Assembly: GCF_000621125.1 (NCBI RefSeq)
Contig: NZ_JHZC01000004.1
Coordinates: 558,001 to 622,000 of the forward strand
Origin: Maribacter antarcticus DSM 21422
Lineage (GTDB): Bacteria; Bacteroidota; Bacteroidia; Flavobacteriales; Flavobacteriaceae
Direction of reading: 5' to 3'
DNA: 64,000 bases
Made by a program: the position numbers and the translations under genes. Under the pieces are notes generated by a model, which ran no database searches, was not told the DNA's origin, and saw nothing but the letters and a program-made list of their open reading frames with translations. Positions 34,290 through 44,040 of the stretch are shown here, one piece after another. Every line of letters starts with the position of its first letter. The stretch's first letter is position 1.

Positions 34290-36101
34290 TTAGTCAAATG
34301 TGTATCCATTATCCGCAGCTACTTTATCCGCAATTTGAATACGTAATGCAATAACATTGGGGTTGTTTGTATATTTCGTAAAACGTTTTAAGCCCATAAG
34401 CATCATGCGCTGCTCATCACCCTCTGTAAAAGAAACGATAGCCTCTTTTCCTTTTTGGATTACGATTTCTGTGGCTCTATATAAATAAAGCTTGGACATC
34501 GCAATTTGTGTGTCCTGTGCTTTTTCACCAAATCTTTTTGCGTTCTTTTCAGTTCTTAAAATTGCTGATTCTGCTAAGTACGCCTGTATCAAAATATCGG
34601 ATGCAGCCATCATCAACTGTTGGTGCTCCTCTAATTTAGCGCCAAATTTTTGTACGGCACTACCAGCAACCATTAGGAATACTTTTTTCACCCTTTTTAA
34701 TAGGTCTTTTTCTTCTGCAAAAAGTTCTGAGAAATCTGGTGTGTCAAAAGAAGGTATTCCCATTAATTCCTCGCCTACAGCCGTTGCAGGTCCTAAAAGG
34801 TCTACATGGCCTTTCATGGCTTTTTTAACCAACATTCCTACCGCCAACATACGGTTGATTTCATTTGTTCCTTCATATATTCTTGCGATTCTAGCATCTC
34901 TCCAAGCAGATTCCATTGGCGTATCGGCACTAAAGCCCATACCACCAAATATCTGAACGCCTTCATCTGTAGTTTGCTGCACATGTTCAGAAACAGCAAC
35001 TTTTAAGATGGAACATTCAATGGCGTATTCTTCAACACCTTTCAATTCTGCTTCTTGGTGCGTGTTGCCATCTGCTAAACGCATGGCAATACGATCTTCT
35101 ATATTTTTGGCTGCACGATATGAGGCCGACTCATCCACATAAACATTGGTTGTCATATCGGCAATCTTTGCTTTAATGGCGCCAAAATTCATGATTGGGG
35201 TTTTGAACTGTATACGCTCATTCGCATACTTAGTCGCTTCGTCTACAATTCTGCGTTGTGCGTCCAAACAAGCAGCAGCCAATTTAATACGACCTACGTT
35301 TAACGCATTCATGGCAATTTTAAAACCACTTCCACGCTCGGAAAGCATATTCTCCACGGGTACTTTTGTTTCACTAAAAAATACCTGACGCGTAGAGGAG
35401 GAGTGTATTCCTAATTTCTTTTCTTCATCTCCTAACGAGATACCATTACTTGCATCGTTTTCTACGATAAATCCGGTAATATTCTTATCATCTTCAATTC
35501 GTGCAAAAACAATAAATACACTACAGAAACCAGCGTTAGAAATCCACATTTTTTGCCCCGAAATATTATAATGTTTGCCATCTTCCGACAATACGGCTTT
35601 CGTCTTGCCCGAATTTGCATCGGAGCCTGCTCCTGGCTCTGTTAAGCAATAGGCTCCAAACCATTCGCCAGATGCCAATTTAGGCACGTATTTTTGTTTT
35701 TGTTCTTCTGTACCATATAGCGTTATTGGCATGGTGCCAATGCCTGTATGTGCCCCAAAAGCTGTGCTAAACGATCCTGTGGCTCCCGAGATATAATCAC
35801 ACACCAGCATGGTAGATACGAAACCCATACCCATACCACCATAAGATTCTGGCACGGCTACACTTAGTAAACCTAGTTCCCCTGCTTTTCGCATGGTTTC
35901 TTCGGTAAACGCATAGTCTTTTTGTTCAAAACGTTCCCAATGCGCCCATAGCTCTCTATCCACGAACTCCTTCGTGCTCTCCCGCATCATTTTTTGTTCT
36001 TCGCTTAAATCTTCTAAGGTAAAAACGTCTTCGCATTTGGTTTCCTTAACCAGGAACTGTCCGCCGCGTAATATTTCTTTTTTTAGTGTCTCTGTACTCA
36101 T
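34290..36101 (-). CDS. Acyl-CoA dehydrogenase
   Basis: FAD-dependent acyl-CoA dehydrogenase of 603 aa, catalysing the first step of fatty-acid beta-oxidation. Family signatures: CLTEPGAGSDANSGKT (FAD/substrate binding), YNISGQKMWISNAG, QIFGGMGF and the catalytic glutamate in IYEGTNEINR. The length exceeds the 380 aa of short-chain enzymes: a C-terminal helical extension of about 150 residues resembles the VLCAD/ACAD9 type, suggesting long-chain substrates. It is the last gene of the marR-fadB-thiolase-ACAD operon (76-bp gap from the thiolase) and is followed by a terminator. Confidence 0.95.
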   Translation of the reverse strand: MSTETLKKEILRGGQFLVKETKCEDVFTLEDLSEEQKMMRESTKEFVDRELWAHWERFEQKDYAFTEETMRKAGELGLLSVAVPESYGGMGMGFVSTMLVCDYISGATGSFSTAFGAHTGIGTMPITLYGTEEQKQKYVPKLASGEWFGAYCLTEPGAGSDANSGKTKAVLSEDGKHYNISGQKMWISNAGFCSVFIVFARIEDDKNITGFIVENDASNGISLGDEEKKLGIHSSSTRQVFFSETKVPVENMLSERGSGFKIAMNALNVGRIKLAAACLDAQRRIVDEATKYANERIQFKTPIMNFGAIKAKIADMTTNVYVDESASYRAAKNIEDRIAMRLADGNTHQEAELKGVEEYAIECSILKVAVSEHVQQTTDEGVQIFGGMGFSADTPMESAWRDARIARIYEGTNEINRMLAVGMLVKKAMKGHVDLLGPATAVGEELMGIPSFDTPDFSELFAEEKDLLKRVKKVFLMVAGSAVQKFGAKLEEHQQLMMAASDILIQAYLAESAILRTEKNAKRFGEKAQDTQIAMSKLYLYRATEIVIQKGKEAIVSFTEGDEQRMMLMGLKRFTKYTNNPNVIALRIQIADKVAADNGYTFD

Positions 36102-36176
36102 ATTATAGTGGTATTAAGTAAAACATATTAAGTACAAAGCGATTCCTTAGAAAGCTCAGTACGTAAGCTTTAGTGT

Positions 36177-37367
36177 TTAATTTAAAAATTCAAATATTCC
36201 AGCAGCACCCTGCCCTGTTCCAACGCACATGGTTACCATTCCGTATTGGCCCTGCATATCTCTTTTACGCATCTCATCAAAAAGTTGAACTGATAATTTT
36301 GCTCCAGTACATCCTAATGGATGGCCAAGGGCAATGGCCCCGCCGTTTACATTTACGATATCTTGGTTAAGACCTAGTTCACGAACAACGGCTAATGACT
36401 GAGAAGCAAAAGCTTCATTCAATTCAATTAAATTAATGTCTTCTTGCTTTAAGCTAGCCTGCTTAAGCACTTTTGGTATTGCGGCAATGGGTCCTATGCC
36501 CATAATTCTTGGAGGAACACCAGCAGCAGCATAATTCACGAGTCGCGCAATAGGCTCAAGATTAAGCTCTTTTACCATGTCTTCGCTCATGATCAAAACA
36601 AAAGCAGCACCATCACTCATTTGGGATGAGTTACCGGCAGTAACACTTCCGCCTGCGGCAAATACAGGTCTTAGTTTGTTTAGTATTTGAGTAGAAGTTC
36701 CTTTTCTAGGACCTTCATCTTTCGTTACTGTATATTTTTTAGTAGCCTTCTTTCCATCTGCACCAATATAGGTTTGTTCCACTTCAATAGGCACTATCTG
36801 ATCTTGAAAACGGTCTTCAGCCTGAGCACGTAAGGCTTTCATATGAGAATTATAGGCAAATTCGTCTTGATCTTCACGAGAGACATTGTACTCATTAGCA
36901 ACAGCCTCAGCTGTGTTTCCCATGCCCCAATAATAATCTTCATGGCCAGCTTTAACCACATCATAATTTAATTCTGTTTTATAGCCTGTCATTGGTACAG
37001 AACTCATACTTTCTGCTCCACCCGCTATAATACAGTCGGCCATTCCAGATTGAATTTTAGCGGTAGCCATGCCAATAGTTTCAATACCTGATGAGCAAAA
37101 ACGGTTTACCGTTACACCAGGAACATCTACAATATCTAATCCCATTAAGGAGATAAGACGTGCCATATTCAACCCCTGTGAACCTTCTGGCATTGCATTA
37201 CCTACCATAACATCATCAATTCGTTTTTTATCGAAATCAGGCAGTTCTTTCATCATATATTCGATGGTTTCTGCTGCTAACTCATCTGTCCGTTTAAAAC
37301 GGAAGACACCTTTGGGAGCTTTACCTACTGCCGTTCTGTATGCTTTAACTATATATGCTGTTTTCAT
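36177..37367 (-). CDS. fadA: Acetyl-CoA C-acyltransferase (thiolase)
   Basis: Thiolase of 396 aa, the normal length. The acyl-carrying cysteine is in [12 protein letters not shown] (near residue 91), the histidine in [11 protein letters not shown] and the second cysteine in [14 protein letters not shown]. It cleaves 3-ketoacyl-CoA with CoA to acetyl-CoA and a shortened acyl-CoA in the cytoplasm. It is placed between the FadB-like gene and the acyl-CoA dehydrogenase, which supports the degradative role over acetoacetyl-CoA synthesis. Gap to the FadB-like gene is 77 bp. Confidence 0.95.
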   Translation of the reverse strand: MKTAYIVKAYRTAVGKAPKGVFRFKRTDELAAETIEYMMKELPDFDKKRIDDVMVGNAMPEGSQGLNMARLISLMGLDIVDVPGVTVNRFCSSGIETIGMATAKIQSGMADCIIAGGAESMSSVPMTGYKTELNYDVVKAGHEDYYWGMGNTAEAVANEYNVSREDQDEFAYNSHMKALRAQAEDRFQDQIVPIEVEQTYIGADGKKATKKYTVTKDEGPRKGTSTQILNKLRPVFAAGGSVTAGNSSQMSDGAAFVLIMSEDMVKELNLEPIARLVNYAAAGVPPRIMGIGPIAAIPKVLKQASLKQEDINLIELNEAFASQSLAVVRELGLNQDIVNVNGGAIALGHPLGCTGAKLSVQLFDEMRKRDMQGQYGMVTMCVGTGQGAAGIFEFLN

Positions 37368-37444
37368 GTTTACTTATGCTTTTCGCTATCCGCTTTTGGC
37401 TTTTAGCATTTGTATCTATATTTTTTGATAGGCTAAAAGCTCCT

Positions 37445-39850
37445 TTAATTTCTAAGGGGTTTTCCAGTTTTCAACATATGCTGAATTCTTTCCAAGGTTT
37501 TTCTTTCTGTACAAAGTGACAGAAATGCTTCTCTTTCAATATCCAACAGGTACTGCTCAGAAACTAGTGTTGGTTCAGATAAATCACCACCTGCCATTAC
37601 GTACGCTAACTTGTTAGCAATCTTCTTATCGTGCTCGCTAATGTAATGACTAGCTTCCATAGCGTCTGTTCCTACTAAGAACATTCCTAAAGCCTGCTTA
37701 CCAAGAACTTTCACATCATTTCTTGCAGTTGGTTGCGTGTAGCCCGATTCCGCCATCAATTTTGCGTGCGCCTTAGCGGTAGCTATTTGGCGGTCTTTAT
37801 TCACAACAACACTATCTTTTCCTTTCTGTAAAATACCCATATCAAAAGCTTCATAGGCCGATGTAGATACTTTTGCCATACCTATCGTTAGAAAGTACTC
37901 TTGCAAAATATTTAATTCTACATCACCTTTTCTAAATGTGTCCGATGCCCTTAGTGCTAGTTCTTTAGAACCACCACCACCAGGAATAACACCTACACCA
38001 AATTCTACAAGTCCCATATAGGTTTCTGCAGCAGCAACTACCTTGTCCGCATGAAGCGATAGTTCACAACCACCACCTAATGCCATTCCGTGTGGTGCAG
38101 CAATTGTTGGGATAGAGGAATAGCGCATCCGCATCATGGTGTCTTGGAACATTTTAATAGCCATATTCAGCTCATCATACTCTTGCTCAACGGCCATCAT
38201 GAATATCATGCCAATATTAGCGCCTACAGAGAAGTTAGCAGCTTGGTTACCAACAACCAGTCCTTGGAAATCTTTTTCGGCTAAATCAATCGCTTTGTTC
38301 AAACCTGCTAAAACATCACCACCAATGGTGTTCATTTTAGATTGGAATTCTACGTTTATAATGCCATCACCTATATCTTCAACAACAACCCCTGCGTTTT
38401 TAAATACTTCCTTGGATTTTCTGATGTTGTCCAAAATAATAAACGCATCCTGACCTGGTATTTTTATCATTTCTTTGGACGGAATATCATAAAAATAGCT
38501 TGCACCATCTTTAATAGTATAGAAAGCGGTAACCCCTGCCGTTTTCATTTCAGACACCCATTTGGCAGCTTCTTGATTCTCTGAACCGATGAACTCTAAA
38601 CCTGCATCAAGACCTATGGCATCCCATATTTGAAAAGGCCCGTGTTCCCAGCCAAAACCGGCTTTCATGGCATCATCAATCTTATATAATTCGTCTGTTA
38701 TTTCAGGAATTCGGTGAGATACATAGGCGAACAGTTGTCCGAAACTCTTTCTGTAAAAATCACCAGCCTTATCTTTTCCTCCCGCTAAAACGGAGAACCT
38801 ATCGACTACGTTGTCTATGGTCTTGGTCAACTCTAGTGTGGCGAACTTGGCGCTTTTTTTGGCCCTGTAGTCCATGGTATCCAAATCCAAGGTTAGAATT
38901 TCAGTTTTACCTTTAGCGTCTTTCGATTTTTTATAAAATCCTTGTCCTGTTTTGCTTCCCAACCATTTGTTTTCCATCATGGTGCCAATAAAATCGGGTA
39001 GTGCAAATAATCCGTGACGCTCATCATCCTTGCAGTTATCTGAAATACCGGTTGCAACATGCACGAGCGTATCCAAACCAACAACATCAACGGTTCTAAA
39101 AGTGGCCGATTTAGGTCTGCCGATTACCGGCCCGGTTAGTTTGTCCACTTCTTCTACGGTCATTCCCATTTCCTTTACGGCATGGAAAAGACTTTGGATG
39201 CTGAAAATACCGATACGGTTACCTATAAAGGCAGGTGTATCTTTAGCAACAACAGATGTTTTTCCTAAGAACTGTTCACCGTATCCGTTCAAGAAATCTA
39301 AAACTTCAGGTGAAGTTTTTGGTCCAGGGATTATTTCAAAAAGTTTTAAATATCTAGCGGGGTTAAAAAAGTGTGTCCCACAGAAGTGCTTCTGGAAATC
39401 ATCGCTTCTTCCTTCACTCATGAACTTAATGGGGATACCTGAGGTATTGGACGTAATTAAGGTGCCTGGAGTCCTATATTTTTCAAGGTTTTCGAAAACC
39501 ATTTTTTTGATATCCAAACGCTCAACGACAACCTCAATAATCCAGTCTACCGTGCTCACCTTTGCAATATCATCTTCCAAATTGCCTGTCGTAATTCTAC
39601 TGGCAAACTTTTGATGGTAAATAGGAGCGGGTTTCGATTTTAAGGAAGCTGTCAAGGAATCGTTAACCATTCGGTTTCTGACCATCTTATCTTCTAACGT
39701 AAGCCCTTTAGCCTTTTCCTTATCGTTTAATTCTCTGGGTACAATGTCTAATAATAAAACGTCTACCCCTATATTGGCAAAGTGGCAAGCGATACCGCTT
39801 CCCATGATTCCAGAGCCAATTACTGCTACTTTTTTAATGTGCTTGTTCAT
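37445..39850 (-). CDS. 3-hydroxyacyl-CoA dehydrogenase / enoyl-CoA hydratase
   Basis: Bifunctional beta-oxidation protein of 801 aa. The NAD-binding dehydrogenase is N-terminal (VAVIGSGIMGSGIACHFANIG, residues 8-30; HFFNPARYLKLFEII near 160). The crotonase-fold hydratase is C-terminal (about 485-690; MALGGGCELSLHADKVVAAAE and GLVEFGVGVIPGGGG with the catalytic glutamates). This order is the reverse of E. coli FadB, where the hydratase is N-terminal; the same order is found in other Bacteroidota and Actinobacteria. It starts 16 bp after the MarR gene and carries out the second and third steps of the cycle. Confidence 0.93.
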   Translation of the reverse strand: MNKHIKKVAVIGSGIMGSGIACHFANIGVDVLLLDIVPRELNDKEKAKGLTLEDKMVRNRMVNDSLTASLKSKPAPIYHQKFASRITTGNLEDDIAKVSTVDWIIEVVVERLDIKKMVFENLEKYRTPGTLITSNTSGIPIKFMSEGRSDDFQKHFCGTHFFNPARYLKLFEIIPGPKTSPEVLDFLNGYGEQFLGKTSVVAKDTPAFIGNRIGIFSIQSLFHAVKEMGMTVEEVDKLTGPVIGRPKSATFRTVDVVGLDTLVHVATGISDNCKDDERHGLFALPDFIGTMMENKWLGSKTGQGFYKKSKDAKGKTEILTLDLDTMDYRAKKSAKFATLELTKTIDNVVDRFSVLAGGKDKAGDFYRKSFGQLFAYVSHRIPEITDELYKIDDAMKAGFGWEHGPFQIWDAIGLDAGLEFIGSENQEAAKWVSEMKTAGVTAFYTIKDGASYFYDIPSKEMIKIPGQDAFIILDNIRKSKEVFKNAGVVVEDIGDGIINVEFQSKMNTIGGDVLAGLNKAIDLAEKDFQGLVVGNQAANFSVGANIGMIFMMAVEQEYDELNMAIKMFQDTMMRMRYSSIPTIAAPHGMALGGGCELSLHADKVVAAAETYMGLVEFGVGVIPGGGGSKELALRASDTFRKGDVELNILQEYFLTIGMAKVSTSAYEAFDMGILQKGKDSVVVNKDRQIATAKAHAKLMAESGYTQPTARNDVKVLGKQALGMFLVGTDAMEASHYISEHDKKIANKLAYVMAGGDLSEPTLVSEQYLLDIEREAFLSLCTERKTLERIQHMLKTGKPLRN

Positions 39851-39866
39851 GTAATTTACCCAAATA

Positions 39867-40319
39867 TTAATGATTAGTTGTATTCTTTATATATATATTT
39901 TTATCTGTAATGAGCTTGTTTATGGTTTCCGTAACTTCAAAAAAATGATTTAGTTTTTCTTCGTCTACTTGTTGTTTTACCACTTCGTTAAACCGCATTA
40001 CTACATCTTTAGAATCTTTTCTTTTATCCAATCCAAAATCGGTCAAATGAATTAGGACACCGCGCCCGTCGGCAGGATTAGGTTTGCGCTCTATGAGACC
40101 TTTATCCTCCATACTTTTTAATATTCTAGAGAGACTTGTGGCTTCCATTCCCATTTTTGGCCCTAAGGCTGTAGAAGGGGTACCCGTCTTAGGATCAATA
40201 CTCAACATTGTAAACCCTATAGCCATTGTGGTTCCAAAGCTTTTTGCCTCTTCATTATACATTTTTGCTACTGCTTGCCAGGTTGCACGAAGTGCATAGT
40301 CAATGGTGGTTTCCTTCAT
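39867..40319 (-). CDS. MarR family transcriptional regulator of fad operon
   Basis: Winged-helix regulator of 150 aa. MarR features: LGPKMGMEATSLSRILKSMEDKGLIERKPNPADGR spans helix 2, the recognition helix and the wing arm (DGRGVLIHLTDFG). It is the first gene of the beta-oxidation operon, and a perfect 26-bp palindrome lies 33 bp upstream of its ATG. By analogy with MarR- and TetR-type regulators of fatty-acid degradation, it likely represses its own operon and is released by acyl-CoA or fatty acids; that ligand is an inference. Confidence 0.9.
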   Translation of the reverse strand: MKETTIDYALRATWQAVAKMYNEEAKSFGTTMAIGFTMLSIDPKTGTPSTALGPKMGMEATSLSRILKSMEDKGLIERKPNPADGRGVLIHLTDFGLDKRKDSKDVVMRFNEVVKQQVDEEKLNHFFEVTETINKLITDKNIYIKNTTNH

Positions 40320-40351
40320 AGAATTATAAGTTGGTTGTCAAATATAATAAA

Positions 40352-40377
40352 AATTTATTATGCATGCATAATAAATT
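40352..40377. promoter_or_regulatory. 26-bp perfect palindrome, probable MarR operator
   Basis: The half-site AATTTATTATGCA (40352-40364) is followed immediately by its exact reverse complement (40365-40377). It lies 33 bp upstream of the MarR gene start, where an autorepressor would bind over the promoter. MarR dimers bind palindromes of about 16-26 bp. No second copy of this palindrome was noticed elsewhere in the window, including upstream of the acyl-CoA synthetase gene. Confidence 0.65.
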
Positions 40378-40414
40378 AGTTGAAATACGAGTAAAAACGT
40401 ATGGAATAAGCATG

Positions 40415-40669
40415 TTATAAATTGACGTTTTTTCTTTTTTTAAGTTCTTGGCTGATAGCGGAAGAAAATAATAGCGGTATAATTGTTAACGGTCCTAAGA
40501 TAGCCGGTACTAATAGTGGTAGCCAATTGCTTTCTTCTTCTTCTGAAATTTGAAATAATGACATGCCAATGGCAACTATCATGAGCACGAGAATAGCTAT
40601 CGCTGCACCCAACGAAAGTTTATTCCATTTTTTAAGTTGGGCTTCTGTCTTGGTTTGTAAAAAACTCAT
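40415..40669 (-). CDS. Small two-helix membrane protein
   Basis: Hypothetical inner-membrane protein of 84 aa with two hydrophobic segments (about residues 20-38, LGAAIAILVLMIVAIGM, and 48-66, WLPLLVPAILGPLTIIPLLF) joined by a short acidic loop (SEEEES). Both ends are charged. It begins 9 bp after the stop of the metallophosphoesterase gene, so the two are likely co-transcribed. I do not recognise a family. Confidence 0.65.
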   Translation of the reverse strand: MSFLQTKTEAQLKKWNKLSLGAAIAILVLMIVAIGMSLFQISEEEESNWLPLLVPAILGPLTIIPLLFSSAISQELKKRKNVNL

Positions 40670-40678
40670 CCGTATTAC

Positions 40679-41575
40679 TTAGTCATCATTACCTATATTC
40701 AATACCATTTGTTTTTGATTTCCATAGCCATTCAAAACTAAACTATCTTGATAAATCTCAAGAATGCCATAGGAACTAATCATAGTGTCTACCATTCCAA
40801 ATAGGGTGATGTAATGTACACCGTTTTTAAAAATATAGTCCCCAGAATGATTATGTCCATTTATAAAAGCTACTACATTTGAGCTATTTTCTATCAGGCT
40901 AATAATCTCGTAATCATTCCATAAGTTATGTATATCTCCTTTAGGCCTTACGGGCAAATGTGAAAAGAGTATGACTTTTTGATCTAATGTTTTAGCACTA
41001 TCCAATTGCTTTTCAAGCCACTTTTGTTGTTCCATGCCTATTGCACTGTTCCAACGATACTGATTGGATTTCTCCATGGTGTTTTCATAATATGAATCTA
41101 TCTGATTGGTATCGTAATTATGTAATGAATTTGAAAAATAGGAATAATCAGTAGCATCTAACACAATAAATCTCCAGCCGTTTTTCACATATGAATAATA
41201 ATAATTAGGCATTGATAACTTTTCAAGTAAATTTTTCATTCGAGTTGTGTCAATAGAAAAATCATGGTTTCCTAGTAATTGATAATTTTCGATACCTGGT
41301 TTAAGTTTTTGGTAAATGGGCATTATAGCGTCATAACTCGCCCATTCAACGTCGATAATATCTCCGAGGTTTTGAACAAAATCTATATTTTCATAATTAA
41401 AGGTGTCAATTGCTTCTTCCAGTTTCAATAAGGATTCGCTATAGTATCTGTTCCCTTTGGTTGGTTTATCGGCATATTGTGGGTCTGCCACTAGTCCAAT
41501 TTTCAAAATAGGCTCTGTTTTGGAGCAAGAACTAAGAGCTATTAGTATTGTTATCAGAACGAGCCAGTACTTCAT
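40679..41575 (-). CDS. Metallophosphoesterase lipoprotein
   Basis: Calcineurin-like phosphoesterase of 298 aa with a lipoprotein signal (ALSSC, Cys near residue 18). Metal-binding motifs in order: GLVADPQYAD (D-x-Q), NLGDIIDV (GD), LLGNHDFS (GNHD), LFSHLPVR and INGHNHSGDY (GHxH-like). The HxQ-type first motif (DPQ) resembles the ADP-ribose/CDP-alcohol diphosphatase-like branch, so phosphodiesters or nucleotide-alcohol diphosphates in the periplasm are plausible substrates. It is followed by the small membrane protein at 40415. Confidence 0.85.
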   Translation of the reverse strand: MKYWLVLITILIALSSCSKTEPILKIGLVADPQYADKPTKGNRYYSESLLKLEEAIDTFNYENIDFVQNLGDIIDVEWASYDAIMPIYQKLKPGIENYQLLGNHDFSIDTTRMKNLLEKLSMPNYYYSYVKNGWRFIVLDATDYSYFSNSLHNYDTNQIDSYYENTMEKSNQYRWNSAIGMEQQKWLEKQLDSAKTLDQKVILFSHLPVRPKGDIHNLWNDYEIISLIENSSNVVAFINGHNHSGDYIFKNGVHYITLFGMVDTMISSYGILEIYQDSLVLNGYGNQKQMVLNIGNDD

Positions 41576-41988
41576 TTTACGGTTATTGGGTTGATTGTGT
41601 TCTTGGATAAACGTGTTACCATTAAAAAGCAGTTTTGTTTCGAAAGGAGATAAGTCACGCTAAGGCCCAATGCTTATACTTGACCTGACACTTTATTCTC
41701 TAATACGTCATCAAACTTTAAAAATTTTGTGCACTACTAAAAATGCAAAAAATTTTTATGTTAATTTATAAATTTATCGGGAAAACTATAACTCTTTTTT
41801 TTGTTTTCGGTAGCCAATGTAGTTTTAAGTCCAATAAAGAATGGGGGTACCAGCAATGAAATGTTAACTCTTTTGGTTCTTTAAGACCTAAAATAATTAC
41901 TTGTCGTCACTAACGAACAAAAATACAATAGCATCAAAAAATGGTTCTGCTTTGGAATAGCTCATTTGCTTGGTACTGCCTCTTAAAA
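41576..41988. other. 413-bp spacer without a recognised feature
   Basis: AT-rich; no frame of useful length and no convincing hairpin or repeat. It serves as the upstream region of the metallophosphoesterase gene and the downstream region of the acyl-CoA synthetase gene. Confidence 0.5.
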
Positions 41989-43770
41989 TTAATACCCTTT
42001 ATCACGGGCATAAATCTCATTGTACAAGGGCATATACTTTTCCTTTACAATCTTACGCCGTAATTTCATAGTAGGCGTAAGGTGTCCGTCATCAATGGTC
42101 CACACATCTGGTGTTAGTTTAAACTGCTTTACTTTTTCCCATTTTGCAAAATCGGTATTTGCCAGTGCTACTTCTTCCTGAAAACGCGCCAATACTTTTT
42201 CATTAAGTACGATATCTGAATTTTCACTTACGGTAATATTATGACGTTCTGCCCAAGCATATAAAAACTCAAAATTTGGTTGTATCAAAGCTGCTGGCAT
42301 TTTCTCCCCTTCGCCTACGACCATAATCTGTTCTATAAATCTGGATTGCTTAAAGCGATTTTCTAATAATTGAGGAGCCACATATTTACCCCCCGATGTC
42401 TTGAACATCTCTTTTTTACGATCTGTGATCTTTAAGAACCCGTCAGCGTCTATTATTCCTATGTCGCCTGTATGAAAATAACCGTCTTTTAATACCTCTG
42501 CTGTTTTTACGGGTTCTTTGTAATAGCCTAGCATTATATTGGGGCCTTTACAAAGAATTTCGCCGTCACTGGCAATTTTTATTTCTACATCATTTAGCAC
42601 CCTACCAACACATCCAATACGCCATCCGCCACCTTTTACTTGATTTACGGAGATTACAGGAGACGTTTCCGTAAGGCCGTACCCTTCCATAACTGGAATA
42701 TTTGCAGCACCAAAAATACGACCCAATCGTTGCTGCAAGGCTGCACTTCCACAAACCATGGTATCCAAATTCCCACCTAAGCCTTCTTTCCACTTGCTAA
42801 AAATCAACTTACGTGCCAGGGCCAATTTCTTTTCATACCACCATCCGTTCTGCCCGTAAGGTTCAAACTTTAGACCCAGGTCCACAGCCCAGAAAAAGAG
42901 ATTTTTCTTGATACCGGTTAGTGCACTGCCTTTTGTAATAATAGAGTCGTACACTTTTTCTAAAAGCCTTGGTACAACGGTCATCACATTGGGCTTCACT
43001 TCTTTTAGGTTCTCACTAATTTTTTCTAAGCTCTCTGCAAAATAAATATTGATACCGCAATATTGGTATAGATACAGAATCATGCGTTCAAAGATATGGC
43101 AAACAGGGAGGAAGCTTAATGCGCTTGCTCCGGCTTCAAAAGGGACTCGTTCTTTACTTGCAATTACGTTAGACACAATATTATCATGAGAAAGCATTAC
43201 GCCTTTTGGTCGTCCGGTTGTTCCTGAGGTATAAATCAAGGTGGCTAAATCTCCAGGTAGTACGGCTGCTTTTCTAGCTTCCAGTTCGGGTTGATTACTT
43301 TCATCTGCTCCTTTATCCAAAACGGTGGTCCAGCTCTTGCAGCTGTCTAAGTCATCAAAAGAGAACACCTCTTTTATATTTTTTAATTTTGAATTTATCG
43401 ATAGTACTTTCTCTAGTACTTCAGAACAGGATACAAAGCAATAGGTAGCCTCAGAATGGTTTAAAACATATTCATAATCATCTTCCGATATGGTGGGATA
43501 TATAGGTACGTTTTGCGCACCTGTTTGTAAAATACCAATATCGCAAATATTCCATTCCGTTCTGTTGTTCATGGAGATAATGGCAATTTTATCATTTGGT
43601 TGAACCCCTAATCGCAAAAGTCCACGACTTAGTGCATTGGCTTTATCTAAGTATTCCCGCGTAGAAGTGGCTATCCATTCACCATTTTTTTTGCTCACCA
43701 GAGCGTTGTCTAAGTTGAAATTTTCCAACTGATAATACGGAAAATCGAAAAGGCGGGTAACTTTTTGCAT
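41989..43770 (-). CDS. Long-chain acyl-CoA synthetase
   Basis: AMP-forming acyl-CoA ligase of 593 aa. The ATP-binding motif is LIYTSGTTGRPKGVMLSH (near residue 183), followed by MEGYGLTETSPVI and the hinge/adenylate motif YFHTGDIGIIDADGFLKITDRKKE with GGKYVAPQLLE. The length and the sequence are of the FAA/FadD15 long-chain type. It activates fatty acids for the beta-oxidation enzymes encoded 2-7 kb away on the same strand. It is a separate transcription unit and its upstream region lacks the palindrome of the fad operon. Confidence 0.93.
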   Translation of the reverse strand: MQKVTRLFDFPYYQLENFNLDNALVSKKNGEWIATSTREYLDKANALSRGLLRLGVQPNDKIAIISMNNRTEWNICDIGILQTGAQNVPIYPTISEDDYEYVLNHSEATYCFVSCSEVLEKVLSINSKLKNIKEVFSFDDLDSCKSWTTVLDKGADESNQPELEARKAAVLPGDLATLIYTSGTTGRPKGVMLSHDNIVSNVIASKERVPFEAGASALSFLPVCHIFERMILYLYQYCGINIYFAESLEKISENLKEVKPNVMTVVPRLLEKVYDSIITKGSALTGIKKNLFFWAVDLGLKFEPYGQNGWWYEKKLALARKLIFSKWKEGLGGNLDTMVCGSAALQQRLGRIFGAANIPVMEGYGLTETSPVISVNQVKGGGWRIGCVGRVLNDVEIKIASDGEILCKGPNIMLGYYKEPVKTAEVLKDGYFHTGDIGIIDADGFLKITDRKKEMFKTSGGKYVAPQLLENRFKQSRFIEQIMVVGEGEKMPAALIQPNFEFLYAWAERHNITVSENSDIVLNEKVLARFQEEVALANTDFAKWEKVKQFKLTPDVWTIDDGHLTPTMKLRRKIVKEKYMPLYNEIYARDKGY

Positions 43771-44040
43771 AATGAGTTTCTTTTAAATCTTTGCAAAATA
43801 GGGAAAGAACAGCAATATTTAAAACGAGATTCATAATTAAATGCGTAATATTTTTAAAAATCCTAATGGGAGGTATAAATCGTGCTAATGGATAACCATA
43901 TAAATACGGTATGAATTCCGCTTCCTCTAATTTTGAAAGGCAAATGTTATTGATGTCAATAGCCATGTCATACAGCTAAGAAGCGATAGCCTCTTTTAAT
44001 TTTTCTGTAATTTTAGAGTCCAAGACGAAAATAGATACAA

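Noticed and set aside
40320-40414. Palindrome near 40352 as a terminator
   Set aside because: It is AT-rich with a GCATGC centre, without loop or U tract, and lies upstream of a gene start.
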